This document shows, piece after piece, positions 24,464-33,600 of a stretch of 64,000 bases of DNA (the stretch's first letter is position 1; each line of letters begins with the position of its first letter). A program made the translations under genes and the position numbers. Source of the stretch: an uncultured Roseateles sp. Lineage in GTDB: Bacteria > Pseudomonadota > Gammaproteobacteria > Burkholderiales > Burkholderiaceae_C. Below the pieces are notes generated by a model that did not search any database, was not told the origin of the DNA, and worked only from the letters and a program-made list of their open reading frames with translations. The stretch covers positions 6,076,001 to 6,140,000 of the forward strand of contig NZ_OY729424.1 of NCBI RefSeq assembly GCF_963422335.1, given 5' to 3'.

Positions 24464-25924
24464 TCAGTCGTTGGGTTCTGCGCCCATGTCCTGGATGCCG
24501 TAGCGGCGCAGCTTCACGTAGAGGCTTTGCCGGGACAGGCCCAGCATTTCAGCGGCCGACGCGCGGTTGTCGCGTGTCAGCTCCAGCGCCGCTTCGATGC
24601 ACAGGCGCTCGATCAGGTCGGTGGTCTCGCCGACGATGTCCTTCAGCGGCAGGCGCCCGACCAGGCCGGTCAGCTGATCGGCCGAGCGGGGCAGCTGGCG
24701 GTTGGCGCGGTTGTCGGCCGGCAGGCGACGCGTCACGTCGCGTATCGAGAAACCCAGGCAGGGCCGCGGGCCGTCCGGCACCGACACGGCCGAGATCTCG
24801 ATCGCACCCGGCTCGCCGTAGCCGCTGCGTAGGGTGGTGGGGAACAGCCGCAGCACACCATGCTGGCGCAGATTGCTGATCAGCACATTCAAGTCCACCG
24901 ACGAGCGGCCCAGCCAGCGGTCCAGCGACTGGCCGACCACCGACTCGCTGCCCGGCAGCTGCAGCATCTCGATGAAGGCCGGGTTGGCGCTGAGGATGCG
25001 GCCCTGCATATCGGTCAGCACAAAGGCGTCAGGCATGGCACCGACGACGCTGAGCAGCGATGGCGCCTCGGCCGCAGCGGTGGCGCTCTGATTCGTCGCC
25101 GGGCCCTGCTGCAACAGGCGCAGCAGCAGCAACGACGTGCTGTCCTGCTTGAACAGGGAGGCCGCCAGCTTCAGTTCGGCGCCGCCGTTGATCAGCTGCA
25201 CCACCAGGTCATCGGCCCGGCCCGCGCTGCGCGCCTGCGAGAACATGGCATAGGCACCGGCCTGGCTTTCGACCGCCAGAAACTCGATCACCGAGCGGCC
25301 CAGGATGCGCTTGCTGGACTCACCCAGCATGCGCGCCGCCGCGGCGTTGTACTCGAACACCGTCAGCGAGACGGCGTCAATGACCAGCAGCGACTCGTCC
25401 ACCGCCTCGAACAGCAGCCGGTAGCGCGCCTCGGTATGGCGCAGGCGCAGGTAGTCGCGCTCCATCGATTGCTGGGCATCGACCAGGCGCTGCTGCACCG
25501 CGGCCACCGCACTCAGGTTGCGGCCCAGCGCCAGCAGGCGGCCCTGGCGCCCCATCGGCACGATGCTGTAGCTCACCGGCAGTTCCTGGCCGCCGGACAG
25601 CGGATGGTTGACCTGGCGTTCGACGCGCACCAGGGAGGCCTCGACATCCGGTCCGGCGATGGCCAGCATCGCGGTGATCTTGGCGCGGTTCTCTACGGTG
25701 ACCGTATCGACCCAGCGCCGGCCGACCCAGTTGCGCAGATCGCCCAGCTCATGGGCCTGGCCGCTGCTCAGCGAGATGTCGCGAATCACGCCCTGACTGT
25801 CCAGCACCAGGGCCAGATCGGCCGCAGCCGCCACCACCGATGCCATGACTTGCGCATCCAGATCTGCGAAGTACAGCTGTGGAGCTTCAAAAAGCTGATC
25901 GGTCGATGTACCGAGGTTCTGCAT
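24464..25924 (-). CDS. ppsR: photosynthesis regulator PpsR/CrtJ
   Basis: Redox/light-responsive DNA-binding regulator of bch and crt promoters. The protein is 486 aa: an N-terminal domain, a glutamine-rich linker helix, two PAS domains (about 150-270 and 285-400) and a C-terminal Fis-type helix-turn-helix (RDNRASAAEMLGLSRQSLYV). A Cys in RLCIEAAL sits at the start of the DNA-binding domain, as far as I can judge the position of the redox-active Cys of CrtJ. AGGG precedes the ATG. It lies just downstream of aerR, its usual antirepressor partner. Confidence 0.94.
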   Translation of the reverse strand: MQNLGTSTDQLFEAPQLYFADLDAQVMASVVAAAADLALVLDSQGVIRDISLSSGQAHELGDLRNWVGRRWVDTVTVENRAKITAMLAIAGPDVEASLVRVERQVNHPLSGGQELPVSYSIVPMGRQGRLLALGRNLSAVAAVQQRLVDAQQSMERDYLRLRHTEARYRLLFEAVDESLLVIDAVSLTVFEYNAAAARMLGESSKRILGRSVIEFLAVESQAGAYAMFSQARSAGRADDLVVQLINGGAELKLAASLFKQDSTSLLLLRLLQQGPATNQSATAAAEAPSLLSVVGAMPDAFVLTDMQGRILSANPAFIEMLQLPGSESVVGQSLDRWLGRSSVDLNVLISNLRQHGVLRLFPTTLRSGYGEPGAIEISAVSVPDGPRPCLGFSIRDVTRRLPADNRANRQLPRSADQLTGLVGRLPLKDIVGETTDLIERLCIEAALELTRDNRASAAEMLGLSRQSLYVKLRRYGIQDMGAEPND

Positions 25925-25974
25925 CGAGCGCCCTGAATCGCAAACGGCAGCAGGAGCTGCCGCTCAACACGTTG

Positions 25975-26006
25975 AAGAATGAGCGTCAAGCATCGTGTTC
26001 ATTCTT
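25975..26006. repeat. inverted repeat in the aerR-ppsR gap
   Basis: AAGAATGA and TCATTCTT form an 8-bp perfect inverted repeat with 16 bases between. It lies just after the aerR stop and about 50 bp before the ppsR start. It could attenuate or process the aerR-ppsR transcript. There is no U-tract typical of a terminator. Confidence 0.4.
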
Positions 26007-26010
26007 GACG

Positions 26011-26925
26011 TCAAGCTTGCTTACACGGCGCGCCGATCCAAAGATTTGCAGCTTCTATCGCTGCATTCGCCTCCATGGCCATCGCATCCGCGCCGCACAG
26101 CGCCGACAAATCCGGCAGCAGCGCCGCCAAGGGCCCGCCCACCATCACGAAAACCCTCGGATTGACCGAGGCCTGACGCAGGCTGAGGATAGCAGAGGCC
26201 ACTTGCGGGATGGACTGTGGTGTGCTGATTGACAGTCCCAACATGTCAAACCATTCAGCTGACAGGGCGGCATGCATGTCTTGCCAGCTCGGCTTGGGTT
26301 CGCACAACACATCCCAGCCGGCGCGGGCAAAGAATTCAGCCACCATGGCCACGCCGAAGGTGTGCTGCGCGCCCGGCACAGCCGCCAGCAGGGCACGGTG
26401 CTGGGGGCCGGCGCTACCTCCACAGAGCTTGAAACGGCTGCCCTGCTCGAACAGCACCTGCTGCAAGCGCCACAAACCCATCGTGACCTGGGAGAAGTCG
26501 TAGACATCGTCGTCCCACTTCGCGCCCAGGCATTGCGCGCAAGGGGCCAGCAGGTCGAGGAAGACCTTGTCCAGCGCGGCACCGGCGTCCAGCAGCGCAC
26601 GCACAAAGCGCGAACAGCTGTCGGCATCGCCCTCGACGGCCAGCTTGCTCAGCGTCTCGATGTGCACCGGTGTGATCAGGAACGCCTGTGCCGGCGCCCG
26701 CATCGGCCCGGGCGCCACGCTGTGCATCAGCATCAGCCGGGGGATGATTTCCAGTTCGACGATGCGCGACAGCTGCAGGTCTTCCGCTTCGTTGACCGAC
26801 ACCAGATGCGGCGCTGTCGGCGGCGGCCTGGCCGCCCCATCGTCCATTTGATACGCATCGCCCGGTCCATGCAGGCGCTTGGGCTGGTCTTTTGCCAGCC
26901 GGTTTGTCGTCCATCCAGCCACCAC
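26011..26925 (-). CDS. aerR: AerR/PpaA, cobalamin-binding antirepressor of PpsR
   Basis: Members bind cobalamin and modulate PpsR/CrtJ activity in response to light. The protein is 304 aa. The C-terminal B12-binding domain (about 165-300) carries QHTFGVAMVAEFFARAG, resembling the His-centred loop of AerR, and later GLSISTPQSIP and VMVGGPLAALLPD. The start is GTG 26925 with GAGGAG 5-6 nt before it; an internal ATG at 26847 has no ribosome binding site. It is followed by ppsR on the same strand. Confidence 0.9.
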   Translation of the reverse strand: MVAGWTTNRLAKDQPKRLHGPGDAYQMDDGAARPPPTAPHLVSVNEAEDLQLSRIVELEIIPRLMLMHSVAPGPMRAPAQAFLITPVHIETLSKLAVEGDADSCSRFVRALLDAGAALDKVFLDLLAPCAQCLGAKWDDDVYDFSQVTMGLWRLQQVLFEQGSRFKLCGGSAGPQHRALLAAVPGAQHTFGVAMVAEFFARAGWDVLCEPKPSWQDMHAALSAEWFDMLGLSISTPQSIPQVASAILSLRQASVNPRVFVMVGGPLAALLPDLSALCGADAMAMEANAAIEAANLWIGAPCKQA

Positions 26926-27076
26926 GTGTCTCCTCGTGGGTGGAATCGCAGCAGTTTTCCATCTGCGTGCCGGAGATCATCGGCTCCGGCCATCAGCGCC
27001 TTTCGGCCCTAGCAATCACCGCCGTTCATCATTCTCATATTCAAAAAAACAGTTTTTGTTATGTACTGACATGGGC

Positions 27077-27094
27077 AGTCAACTCACATTGACA
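27077..27094. promoter_or_regulatory. near-consensus PpsR motif on the aerR side
   Basis: AGTCAACTCACATTGACA matches TGT-N12-ACA except for the first base. The inner arms GTCAA and TTGAC keep the dyad. It is nearer aerR than the second motif and may also act on bchF. Confidence 0.45.
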
Positions 27095-27190
27095 TCGCCG
27101 CCACGCCTAAATGTCGGCTCCGATTTGAGGCCCGTCAAGCCGTCTGACCTATCGAAAACCCGTGATCGCCGAAATGTCCATGTAGATTTA

Positions 27191-27208
27191 CGTCAATCTT
27201 GATTGACA
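27191..27208. promoter_or_regulatory. near-consensus PpsR operator over the bchF -35 box
   Basis: CGTCAATCTTGATTGACA has one mismatch to TGT-N12-ACA but excellent symmetry (GTCAATC/GATTGAC). Its right end is the TTGACA used as the bchF -35 hexamer. Confidence 0.6.
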
Positions 27209-27231
27209 CAACGCAGGCACCGTCCTAGATT
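27203..27231 (+). promoter_or_regulatory. bchF promoter, sigma70-like
   Basis: -35 TTGACA (27203-27208), 17-bp spacer, -10 TAGATT (27226-27231). The bchF ATG is only 7 nt beyond the -10 box, so the start site would fall at the ATG. This is the only strong hexamer pair close to bchF. Confidence 0.55.
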
Positions 27232-27238
27232 CAGGCCC

Positions 27239-27766
27239 ATGGTGACCGCCGCAGCCTCCCTCTCCGCTCAAAAAGCCGCTACGGCTCGCCGAGCGCCGCT
27301 CTACACCCCCGAGGAGCGCCGGCGCCGCGATGCCAGCGTCTGGACCCTGGTGCAAGGCCTGCTGGCGCCGCTGCAGTTCCTCGTCTTCCTGGTCAGTCTG
27401 GCCCTGGTGCTGCGCTTTCTGCTCACCGGCGCGGGCGAGCAGACGGCCGCGGTCTCGGTGCTGGTCAAGACGCTGACGCTGTACACCATCATGGTGACCG
27501 GCTGCATCTGGGAAAAGGTGGTCTTCGACCGCTGGCTGTTCGCCCCCGCCTTCTTCTGGGAAGACGTGTTCAGCATGCTGGTGCTGGCCCTGCACACAGC
27601 CTATGTGCTGGCCTGGTTCCAGGGCTGGCTGACGCCGCGCGAGCAGATGCTGCTGGCGCTGGCGGCCTATGCCAGCTACGCGATCAACGCGACGCAGTTC
27701 CTGCTCAAGCTGCGCGCCGCCCGGCTGGACCACGCGGCCAGCATCGCCACGGGAGCATCGGCATGA
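27239..27766 (+). CDS. bchF: 3-vinyl bacteriochlorophyllide hydratase BchF
   Basis: Hydrates the C3 vinyl group on the way to bacteriochlorophyll a. The protein is 175 aa, close to the usual length. The family signature region FFWEDVFSMLVLALHTAYV is near residues 102-120. Four hydrophobic segments indicate a membrane protein. ATG 27239 is preferred over an upstream start that would precede the promoter. It is first in the long bchFNBHLM-lhaA-puhABC-acsF-puhE operon. Confidence 0.93.
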   Translation: MVTAAASLSAQKAATARRAPLYTPEERRRRDASVWTLVQGLLAPLQFLVFLVSLALVLRFLLTGAGEQTAAVSVLVKTLTLYTIMVTGCIWEKVVFDRWLFAPAFFWEDVFSMLVLALHTAYVLAWFQGWLTPREQMLLALAAYASYAINATQFLLKLRAARLDHAASIATGASA

Positions 27767-27824
27767 GCGCGCCGGGCCGCTCCCAAGCGCTCATACCGAA
27801 GCGCGCAGCGCGGAGGGTAGTCCA

Positions 27825-29108
27825 GTGAGCGCGGTGATCCCCATCCACGCCAGCAGCGGCTGCACGGATGCGCCGGTGCTGAAGGAACGCGGCCAGCGCG
27901 AGGTGTTCTGCGGCCTGACCGGCATCATCTGGCTGCACCGCAAGATGCAGGACGCCTTCTTCCTGGTCGTCGGTTCGCGCACCTGCGCCCATCTGATCCA
28001 GTCGGCCGCCGGGGTGATGATTTTTGCCGAGCCGCGCTTCGCCACGGCCATACTCGACGAGCGCGACCTGGCCGGCCTGGCCGATGCACAGGACGAGCTC
28101 GACCGTGTGGTCAAGCGCCTGCTCGAGCGCCGGCCCGATATCCGCCTGCTGTTCCTGGTCGGCTCCTGCCCGTCGGAGGTGATCAAGCTCGACCTCTCCC
28201 GCGCCGCCAGCCGGCTGAGCCAGCAGTTCATGCCCCAGGTGAGGGTGCTGAACTACTCGGGCAGCGGCATCGAAACCACCTTCACCCAGGGCGAGGATGC
28301 CTGCCTGGCCGCCCTGGTGCCGGTGCTGCCGGTCTCGATACAGCAGCATGAGCCCGAGCTGCTGATCGTCGGTGCGCTGGCCGATGTGGTCGAGGACCAG
28401 TTCAGCCGCCTGTTCCAGGCCATGGGCCTGAAGCACTTCGCCTTCTTTCCTGCGCGCAACTCGACCGCCCTGCCCGCCGTCGGCCCGCAGACCCGATTTC
28501 TGCTGGCCCAGCCTTTTCTGGGTGACACGGCCAAGGCGCTGGAAGCGCGCGGTGCGCGGCGGGTGGCCAGCCCCTTCCCGCTGGGCGCCGAGGGCACGAC
28601 GGCCTGGATGCAGGCGGCGGGCGCGGCGATGGGCTTGAATGCAGAGGCGGTCGATCAGGCCATCGCCCCGGCCCGCCAGCGCGCTGAAGCAGCACTGGCC
28701 GCCCATCGCGAGCAGCTGCGCGGCAAGAGCATCTTCTTCTTCCCCGATTCGCAGCTGGAGCTGCCGCTGGCGCGCTTTCTGTCGCGCGAGCTGGGCATGG
28801 CGCTGACGGAGGTCGGCACCCCCTATCTGCACCGCCAGCACCTGGCCGAGGAGCTGGCCTGGCTGCCGGCCGGCACGGTGCTGTCCGAGGGCCAGGATGT
28901 GGAGCGCCAGCTGGACCGCTGCCGCGCCGCGCGGCCCGACATGGTCGTCTGCGGCCTGGGCCTGGCCAATCCGCTGGAGTCCGAGGGCTTCACGACCAAG
29001 TGGTCCATCGAGCTGGTGTTCACGCCCATCCAGGGCTTCGAGCAGGCCGGTGATCTGGCGGGGCTGTTCACGCGCCCCTTGACTCGCAGAACCCTTCTGG
29101 CAGCCTGA
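27825..29108 (+). CDS. bchN: light-independent protochlorophyllide reductase subunit N
   Basis: With BchB forms the nitrogenase-like catalytic component (DPOR) that reduces ring D of protochlorophyllide in the dark. The protein is 427 aa. Cluster cysteines lie at C29 (EVFCGLTG), C54 (SRTCAHL) and in LVGSCPSEV near residue 115, matching the three BchN ligands known from Rhodobacter. The start is GTG 27825, with GGAGG about 9 nt upstream. The stop is one base before the bchB ATG. Confidence 0.94.
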   Translation: MSAVIPIHASSGCTDAPVLKERGQREVFCGLTGIIWLHRKMQDAFFLVVGSRTCAHLIQSAAGVMIFAEPRFATAILDERDLAGLADAQDELDRVVKRLLERRPDIRLLFLVGSCPSEVIKLDLSRAASRLSQQFMPQVRVLNYSGSGIETTFTQGEDACLAALVPVLPVSIQQHEPELLIVGALADVVEDQFSRLFQAMGLKHFAFFPARNSTALPAVGPQTRFLLAQPFLGDTAKALEARGARRVASPFPLGAEGTTAWMQAAGAAMGLNAEAVDQAIAPARQRAEAALAAHREQLRGKSIFFFPDSQLELPLARFLSRELGMALTEVGTPYLHRQHLAEELAWLPAGTVLSEGQDVERQLDRCRAARPDMVVCGLGLANPLESEGFTTKWSIELVFTPIQGFEQAGDLAGLFTRPLTRRTLLAA

Positions 29109-29109
29109 C

Positions 29110-30666
29110 ATGCAACTCACCCTCTGGACCTACGAAGGCCCGCCGCACGTCGGCGCGATGCGCATTGCCACCGCGATGCGCGAGGTCCACTACGTGCTGC
29201 ACGCGCCCCAGGGCGACACCTACGCCGACCTGCTGTTCACGATGATTGAGCGCCAGGCCAAGCGCCCGCCGGTGACCTACACCACCTTCCAGGCGCGCGA
29301 CCTGGGTGGTGACACCGCCGACCTGTTCAAGAACGCCACCCGCGAGGCCTTCGAGCGCTTCAGGCCGCAGGCGATGCTGGTCGGCGCCTCCTGCACGGCC
29401 GAGCTGATACAGGACGATCCGGGCGGTCTGGCGCAGGCGCTGGCCCTGCCCATTCCGGTGATACCGCTGGAGTTGCCAGCCTATCAGCGCAAGGAGAACT
29501 GGGGCGCAGCCGAGACCTTCTATCAGCTGGTGCGCACGCTGGCCGTCAAGCCGGCACAGCCACGAGAACAAGGCGGCCAGCCGCGCTGCAACATCCTGGG
29601 CCCCACGGCGCTGGGCTTCCGCCACCGCGACGATGTGCGCGAGATCCGCCAGCTGCTCGAACAGATGGGCGTGGCCGTCAATGTGGTCGCGCCGCTGGGC
29701 GCCTCGCCGCAAGACCTGGCCCGGCTGGCCGATGCCGACTTCAACGTCGTGCTCTACCCCGAGGTCGCCCACCAGGCCGCCAGCTGGCTGACGCGCAATC
29801 TGGGCCAGCCGGCAACGAAGACGATTCCGATAGGCGTGGCCGCCACGCGGGCCTTTGTCCGCGAGGTCGCACAGCTGGCGGGGCTGGACCCGGATGCTGC
29901 GGCGACCGAGGCGCAGGCCCGCTCGGCCTGGTATGCCAGGTCGGTCGATTCCAACTACCTGACCGGCAAGCGGGTATTCGTGTTCGGCGACGCCACCCAT
30001 GCCATTGCCGCGGCCCGCGTGGCTGCTACCGAGTTGGGCTTCAAGGTCGTCGGCCTGGGTACCTACAGCCGCGAATTCGCCCGCGATGTGCGCGAGGCCG
30101 CTGTGCAGTACGGCGTCGAGGCCCTGATCAGCGACGACTATCTGGAGGTCGAGGCCGCGATCACGGCCGCCGGCCCGGAGCTGGTGCTGGGCACGCAGAT
30201 GGAGCGACATATCGCCAAGCGCCTGGGCCTGCCCTGCGCGGTGATTTCGGCGCCGGTCCATGTGCAGGACTTCCCGGCCCGCTACTCGCCGCAGATGGGT
30301 TTCGAGGGCGCCAATGTGCTGTTCGACGGCTGGGTCCATCCGCTGATGATGGGCCTGGAGGAACACCTGATCGGCATGTTCCGCGGCGACTTCGAGTTCC
30401 ACGAAGATGCCGCGCCCTCGCACCTCGGCGCCACCGCCAAGCCGGCACCGATCGCGCCGCCGGCGCAAGAACCCGACAAGCAAGAAGGCCCAGCCGCCAC
30501 GATCCTGGCAGCCTGGGCCCCTGATGCCGAGAAGGAGCTTCGCAAGATCCCCTTCTTCGTGCGCGGCAAGGCCCGCCGCAACACCGAAGCGTATGCCCTG
30601 AGCAAAGCCGTACCGGTGATCACCATCGAGACACTGTATGACGCCAAAGCCCATTTCAGCAGATAG
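29110..30666 (+). CDS. bchB: light-independent protochlorophyllide reductase subunit B
   Basis: Catalytic partner of BchN. The protein is 518 aa. D36 (QGDTYADLL) is the unusual Asp ligand of the NB cluster, and LVGASCTAEL supplies a Cys. The C-terminal small domain (EKELRKIPFFVRGKARR onward) is the conserved BchB tail that contacts substrate. It overlaps the bchH frame by 29 nt. Confidence 0.95.
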   Translation: MQLTLWTYEGPPHVGAMRIATAMREVHYVLHAPQGDTYADLLFTMIERQAKRPPVTYTTFQARDLGGDTADLFKNATREAFERFRPQAMLVGASCTAELIQDDPGGLAQALALPIPVIPLELPAYQRKENWGAAETFYQLVRTLAVKPAQPREQGGQPRCNILGPTALGFRHRDDVREIRQLLEQMGVAVNVVAPLGASPQDLARLADADFNVVLYPEVAHQAASWLTRNLGQPATKTIPIGVAATRAFVREVAQLAGLDPDAAATEAQARSAWYARSVDSNYLTGKRVFVFGDATHAIAAARVAATELGFKVVGLGTYSREFARDVREAAVQYGVEALISDDYLEVEAAITAAGPELVLGTQMERHIAKRLGLPCAVISAPVHVQDFPARYSPQMGFEGANVLFDGWVHPLMMGLEEHLIGMFRGDFEFHEDAAPSHLGATAKPAPIAPPAQEPDKQEGPAATILAAWAPDAEKELRKIPFFVRGKARRNTEAYALSKAVPVITIETLYDAKAHFSR

Positions 30667-33600
30667 GCCGAGCGCCATGAACGTGGTCATCGTGACCATG
30701 GACAGCCACCTGGCCAGCGCCACCGAGCGCGCCAACGCAACGCTGTCCAAATCCCTCCCCGGCCTGCGCCTCAGCGTCCACGCCGCCGCCGAATGGGGCG
30801 ACAACCCGCAGGCGCTGGCGCGCTGCAAGGCCGACATCGCCCGCGGCGACATCGTCATCGCCTCGATGCTCTTTCTCGAAGACCATTTCATGCCCATACT
30901 GGCCGACCTGCAGGCGCGGCGCGAGCACTGCGATGCGATGGTCTGCGCCATGTCGGCCGCCGAGGTCACCAAGCTGACGCGCATGGGCAAGTTCGACATG
31001 TCGGCACCCGCCACCGGAGCGATGGCCTTTCTGAAGCGGCTGCGCGGCAAGCCGCCGGGCAAGGACGACGGCAACAAGGGAACAGCCGGAGCCCAGCAGA
31101 TGAAGACCCTGCGCATGCTGCCCAAGCTGCTGCGCTTCATCCCCGGCACGGCCCAGGACGTGCGGGCCTACTTCCTGACCCTGCAGTACTGGCTGGCCGG
31201 CTCGCAGGACAATATCGCGAACATGGTGCGGCTGCTGGTCGAGCGTTATGCCGAGGGCCCGCGCAAGCCGCTGCGCCTGACGGCCAGGCCGCAGCAGCCG
31301 ATCGAGTACCCGGAGATCGGCCTCTACCACCCGCGCATGAGCCATCCCACGGCCGTGGGCCTGATGGCGCGCACGCTGGACGCGCTGCCCAAGGTGGCCA
31401 CCACCGGCAGCCGCGGCACGGTGGGCCTGCTGCTGATGCGCTCCTATGTGCTGGCCGGCAATGCCGACCATTACAACGGCGTGATCACGGCGCTGGAGGC
31501 GCGCGGCCTGCGCGTGATCCCGGCCTTTGCCACCGGCCTGGACCAGCGCCCTGCCATCGACGCCTTCTTCCACACCGAAGACGGCCGCACCCGCATCGAC
31601 GCGCTGGTCTCGCTGACCGGCTTCTCGCTGGTCGGCGGCCCGGCCTACAACGATGCCAAGGCGGCCGAGGACATCCTGGCGCGGCTGGACGTGCCCTATC
31701 TGGCCGTGCACCCGGTCGAGTTCCAGACCCTGGACCAATGGGGTGGCTCCTCGCGCGGCCTGCTGCCGGTGGAGTCCACCATCATGGTGGCCATTCCCGA
31801 GCTGGATGGCGCGACCGGCGCGATGGTCTTCGGCGGCCGTGCCAATGCCGCGCACATCGCCTGCACCGGCTGCAGCCACGCCTGCCGCTTCGAGAACGTC
31901 ATCGACTCGCATGACATGCACAGCTGCATCGAGCGGGCCGATACGCTGGCCGCGCGGGTCGGCAAGCTGGTCGATCTGCGCCGCTCCGAGCGTGCCGAGC
32001 GCCGGGTGGCTGCCGTCGTCTTCAACTTCCCGCCGAACGCTGGCGCCACCGGCACGGCCGCCTTCCTGTCGGTGTTCGAGTCGCTCTACAACACCATGGC
32101 GGCGCTGCGGCGCGAGGGCTACCAGGTCGAGCTGCCGGACAGCGTCGATGCGCTGCGCGAACGCATCATCACCGGCAATGCCGCCCGCTTCGGCGCGATG
32201 GCCAATGTGCACCACCGCATCCCCGCCAACGAGCATCTGCGGCGCGAGAAGTATCTGAAGGAGATCGAGGCCCAGTGGGGCCCGTCGCCGGGCAAGCAGC
32301 AGAGCGACGGCAGCCACATCTTTGTGCTGGGCGAGCGCTTCGGCAATGTCTTCGTCGGCATCCAGCCCGCCTTCGGCTACGAGGGCGACCCGATGCGCCT
32401 GCTGTTCGAGAAGGGCTTTGCACCGACCCACGCCTTCTCGGCCTTCTACCGCTGGCTGCGCGAAGACTTCGCCGCCCACGCGGTGCTGCATTTCGGCACC
32501 CACGGCGCGCTGGAGTTCATGCCCGGCAAGCAGGCCGGCATGTCGGGCAGTTGCTGGCCCGACCGGCTGATCGGCGACCTGCCCAATCTCTATCTCTACG
32601 CCTCGAACAACCCGTCCGAGGGCACGATCGCCAAGCGCCGCGCGGCCGCCACGCTGATCAGCTACCTGACGCCACCGGTCGCCGAGGCCGGGCTCTACAA
32701 GGGTCTGGTCGACCTGAAGGAGGCGCTGGAGCGCCACCGCGGCCTGGAGCCCGAGGCTAAGGGAGAGCGCGACGAGCTGAGCCTGATGATCCAGGCCCAG
32801 GCCGCCGAGCTGGACCTGGCACCGGCCGAGCCGCTGTGGGCGGCAAGCTCCGAAGCGCGCATCGCCCGGCTCAACGAACAGGTGCTGGAGCTCGAATACA
32901 CCTTGATTCCCTACGGCCTGCACGTCGTGGGCCAGGCTCCCAGCGAGGCCGAGCGGGTGGACCTGCTGCTGTCCTGCGCCGAGGCCTCGCATGGTGTGAA
33001 ACCCGAGCGCGTGGTGATCGAGGCCCTGGTCGCCAACGGCATGCCGGCGTCCGACACCGATCTGCAAGACCTGGCCCTGCTGCAGAAGCTCAGCGAGATG
33101 GACCAGCTGATGGCCGAGGACCACGAGATCAACGGCATCCTGCATGCGCTGGACGGCCGCTTCCTGCGCCCCGCTCCGGGCGGCGACCTGCTGCGCACGC
33201 CGGCCATACTGCCCACCGGCCGCAATCTGCATGGCTTCGACCCCTTCCGCATTCCCAGCGCCTACGCGGTCAAGGACGGCTTCGCCCAAGCCGAGCGGCT
33301 GCTGGCCAAGCATATGAGTGCCGGCAACGCCATGCCCGAGTCCATCGCCATGGTCCTGTGGGGCACCGACAATCTGAAGAGCGAGGGCGGCCCTATCGCC
33401 CAGGTGCTGGCCCTGATGGGCGCCAGGCCCCGCTTCGACAGCTATGGCCGGCTGGCCGGCGCGGAGCTGATTGCGCTGGCCGAGCTGGGCCGGCCGCGCA
33501 TCGATGTGGTGATCACGCTGTCAGGCATCTTCCGCGACCTGCTGCCGCTGCAGATCAAGCTGCTGGCCGAAGCCGCCTTCCTGGCCGCGCAGGCCGACGA

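Larger units (their letters stand above)
26926..27238. promoter_or_regulatory. divergent aerR-bchF promoter region
   Basis: A 313-bp gap between two divergent photosynthesis operons, with no coding frame of interest. It contains two one-mismatch PpsR motifs (27077-27094 and 27191-27208) and a sigma70-like promoter for bchF. An A/T-rich tract lies at about 27041-27062. Confidence 0.65.

Noticed and set aside
27764..27829. A 21-codon frame (MSAPGRSQALIPKRAARRVVQ region) in the bchF-bchN gap
   Set aside because: Too short, no hydrophobic segment or conserved feature; better seen as leader for the GTG start of bchN.
30656..33313. A very long open frame antisense to bchH
   Set aside because: It mirrors the codon pattern of bchH in GC-rich DNA, has low-complexity Gln/His/Ala/Arg composition and no recognisable domain.
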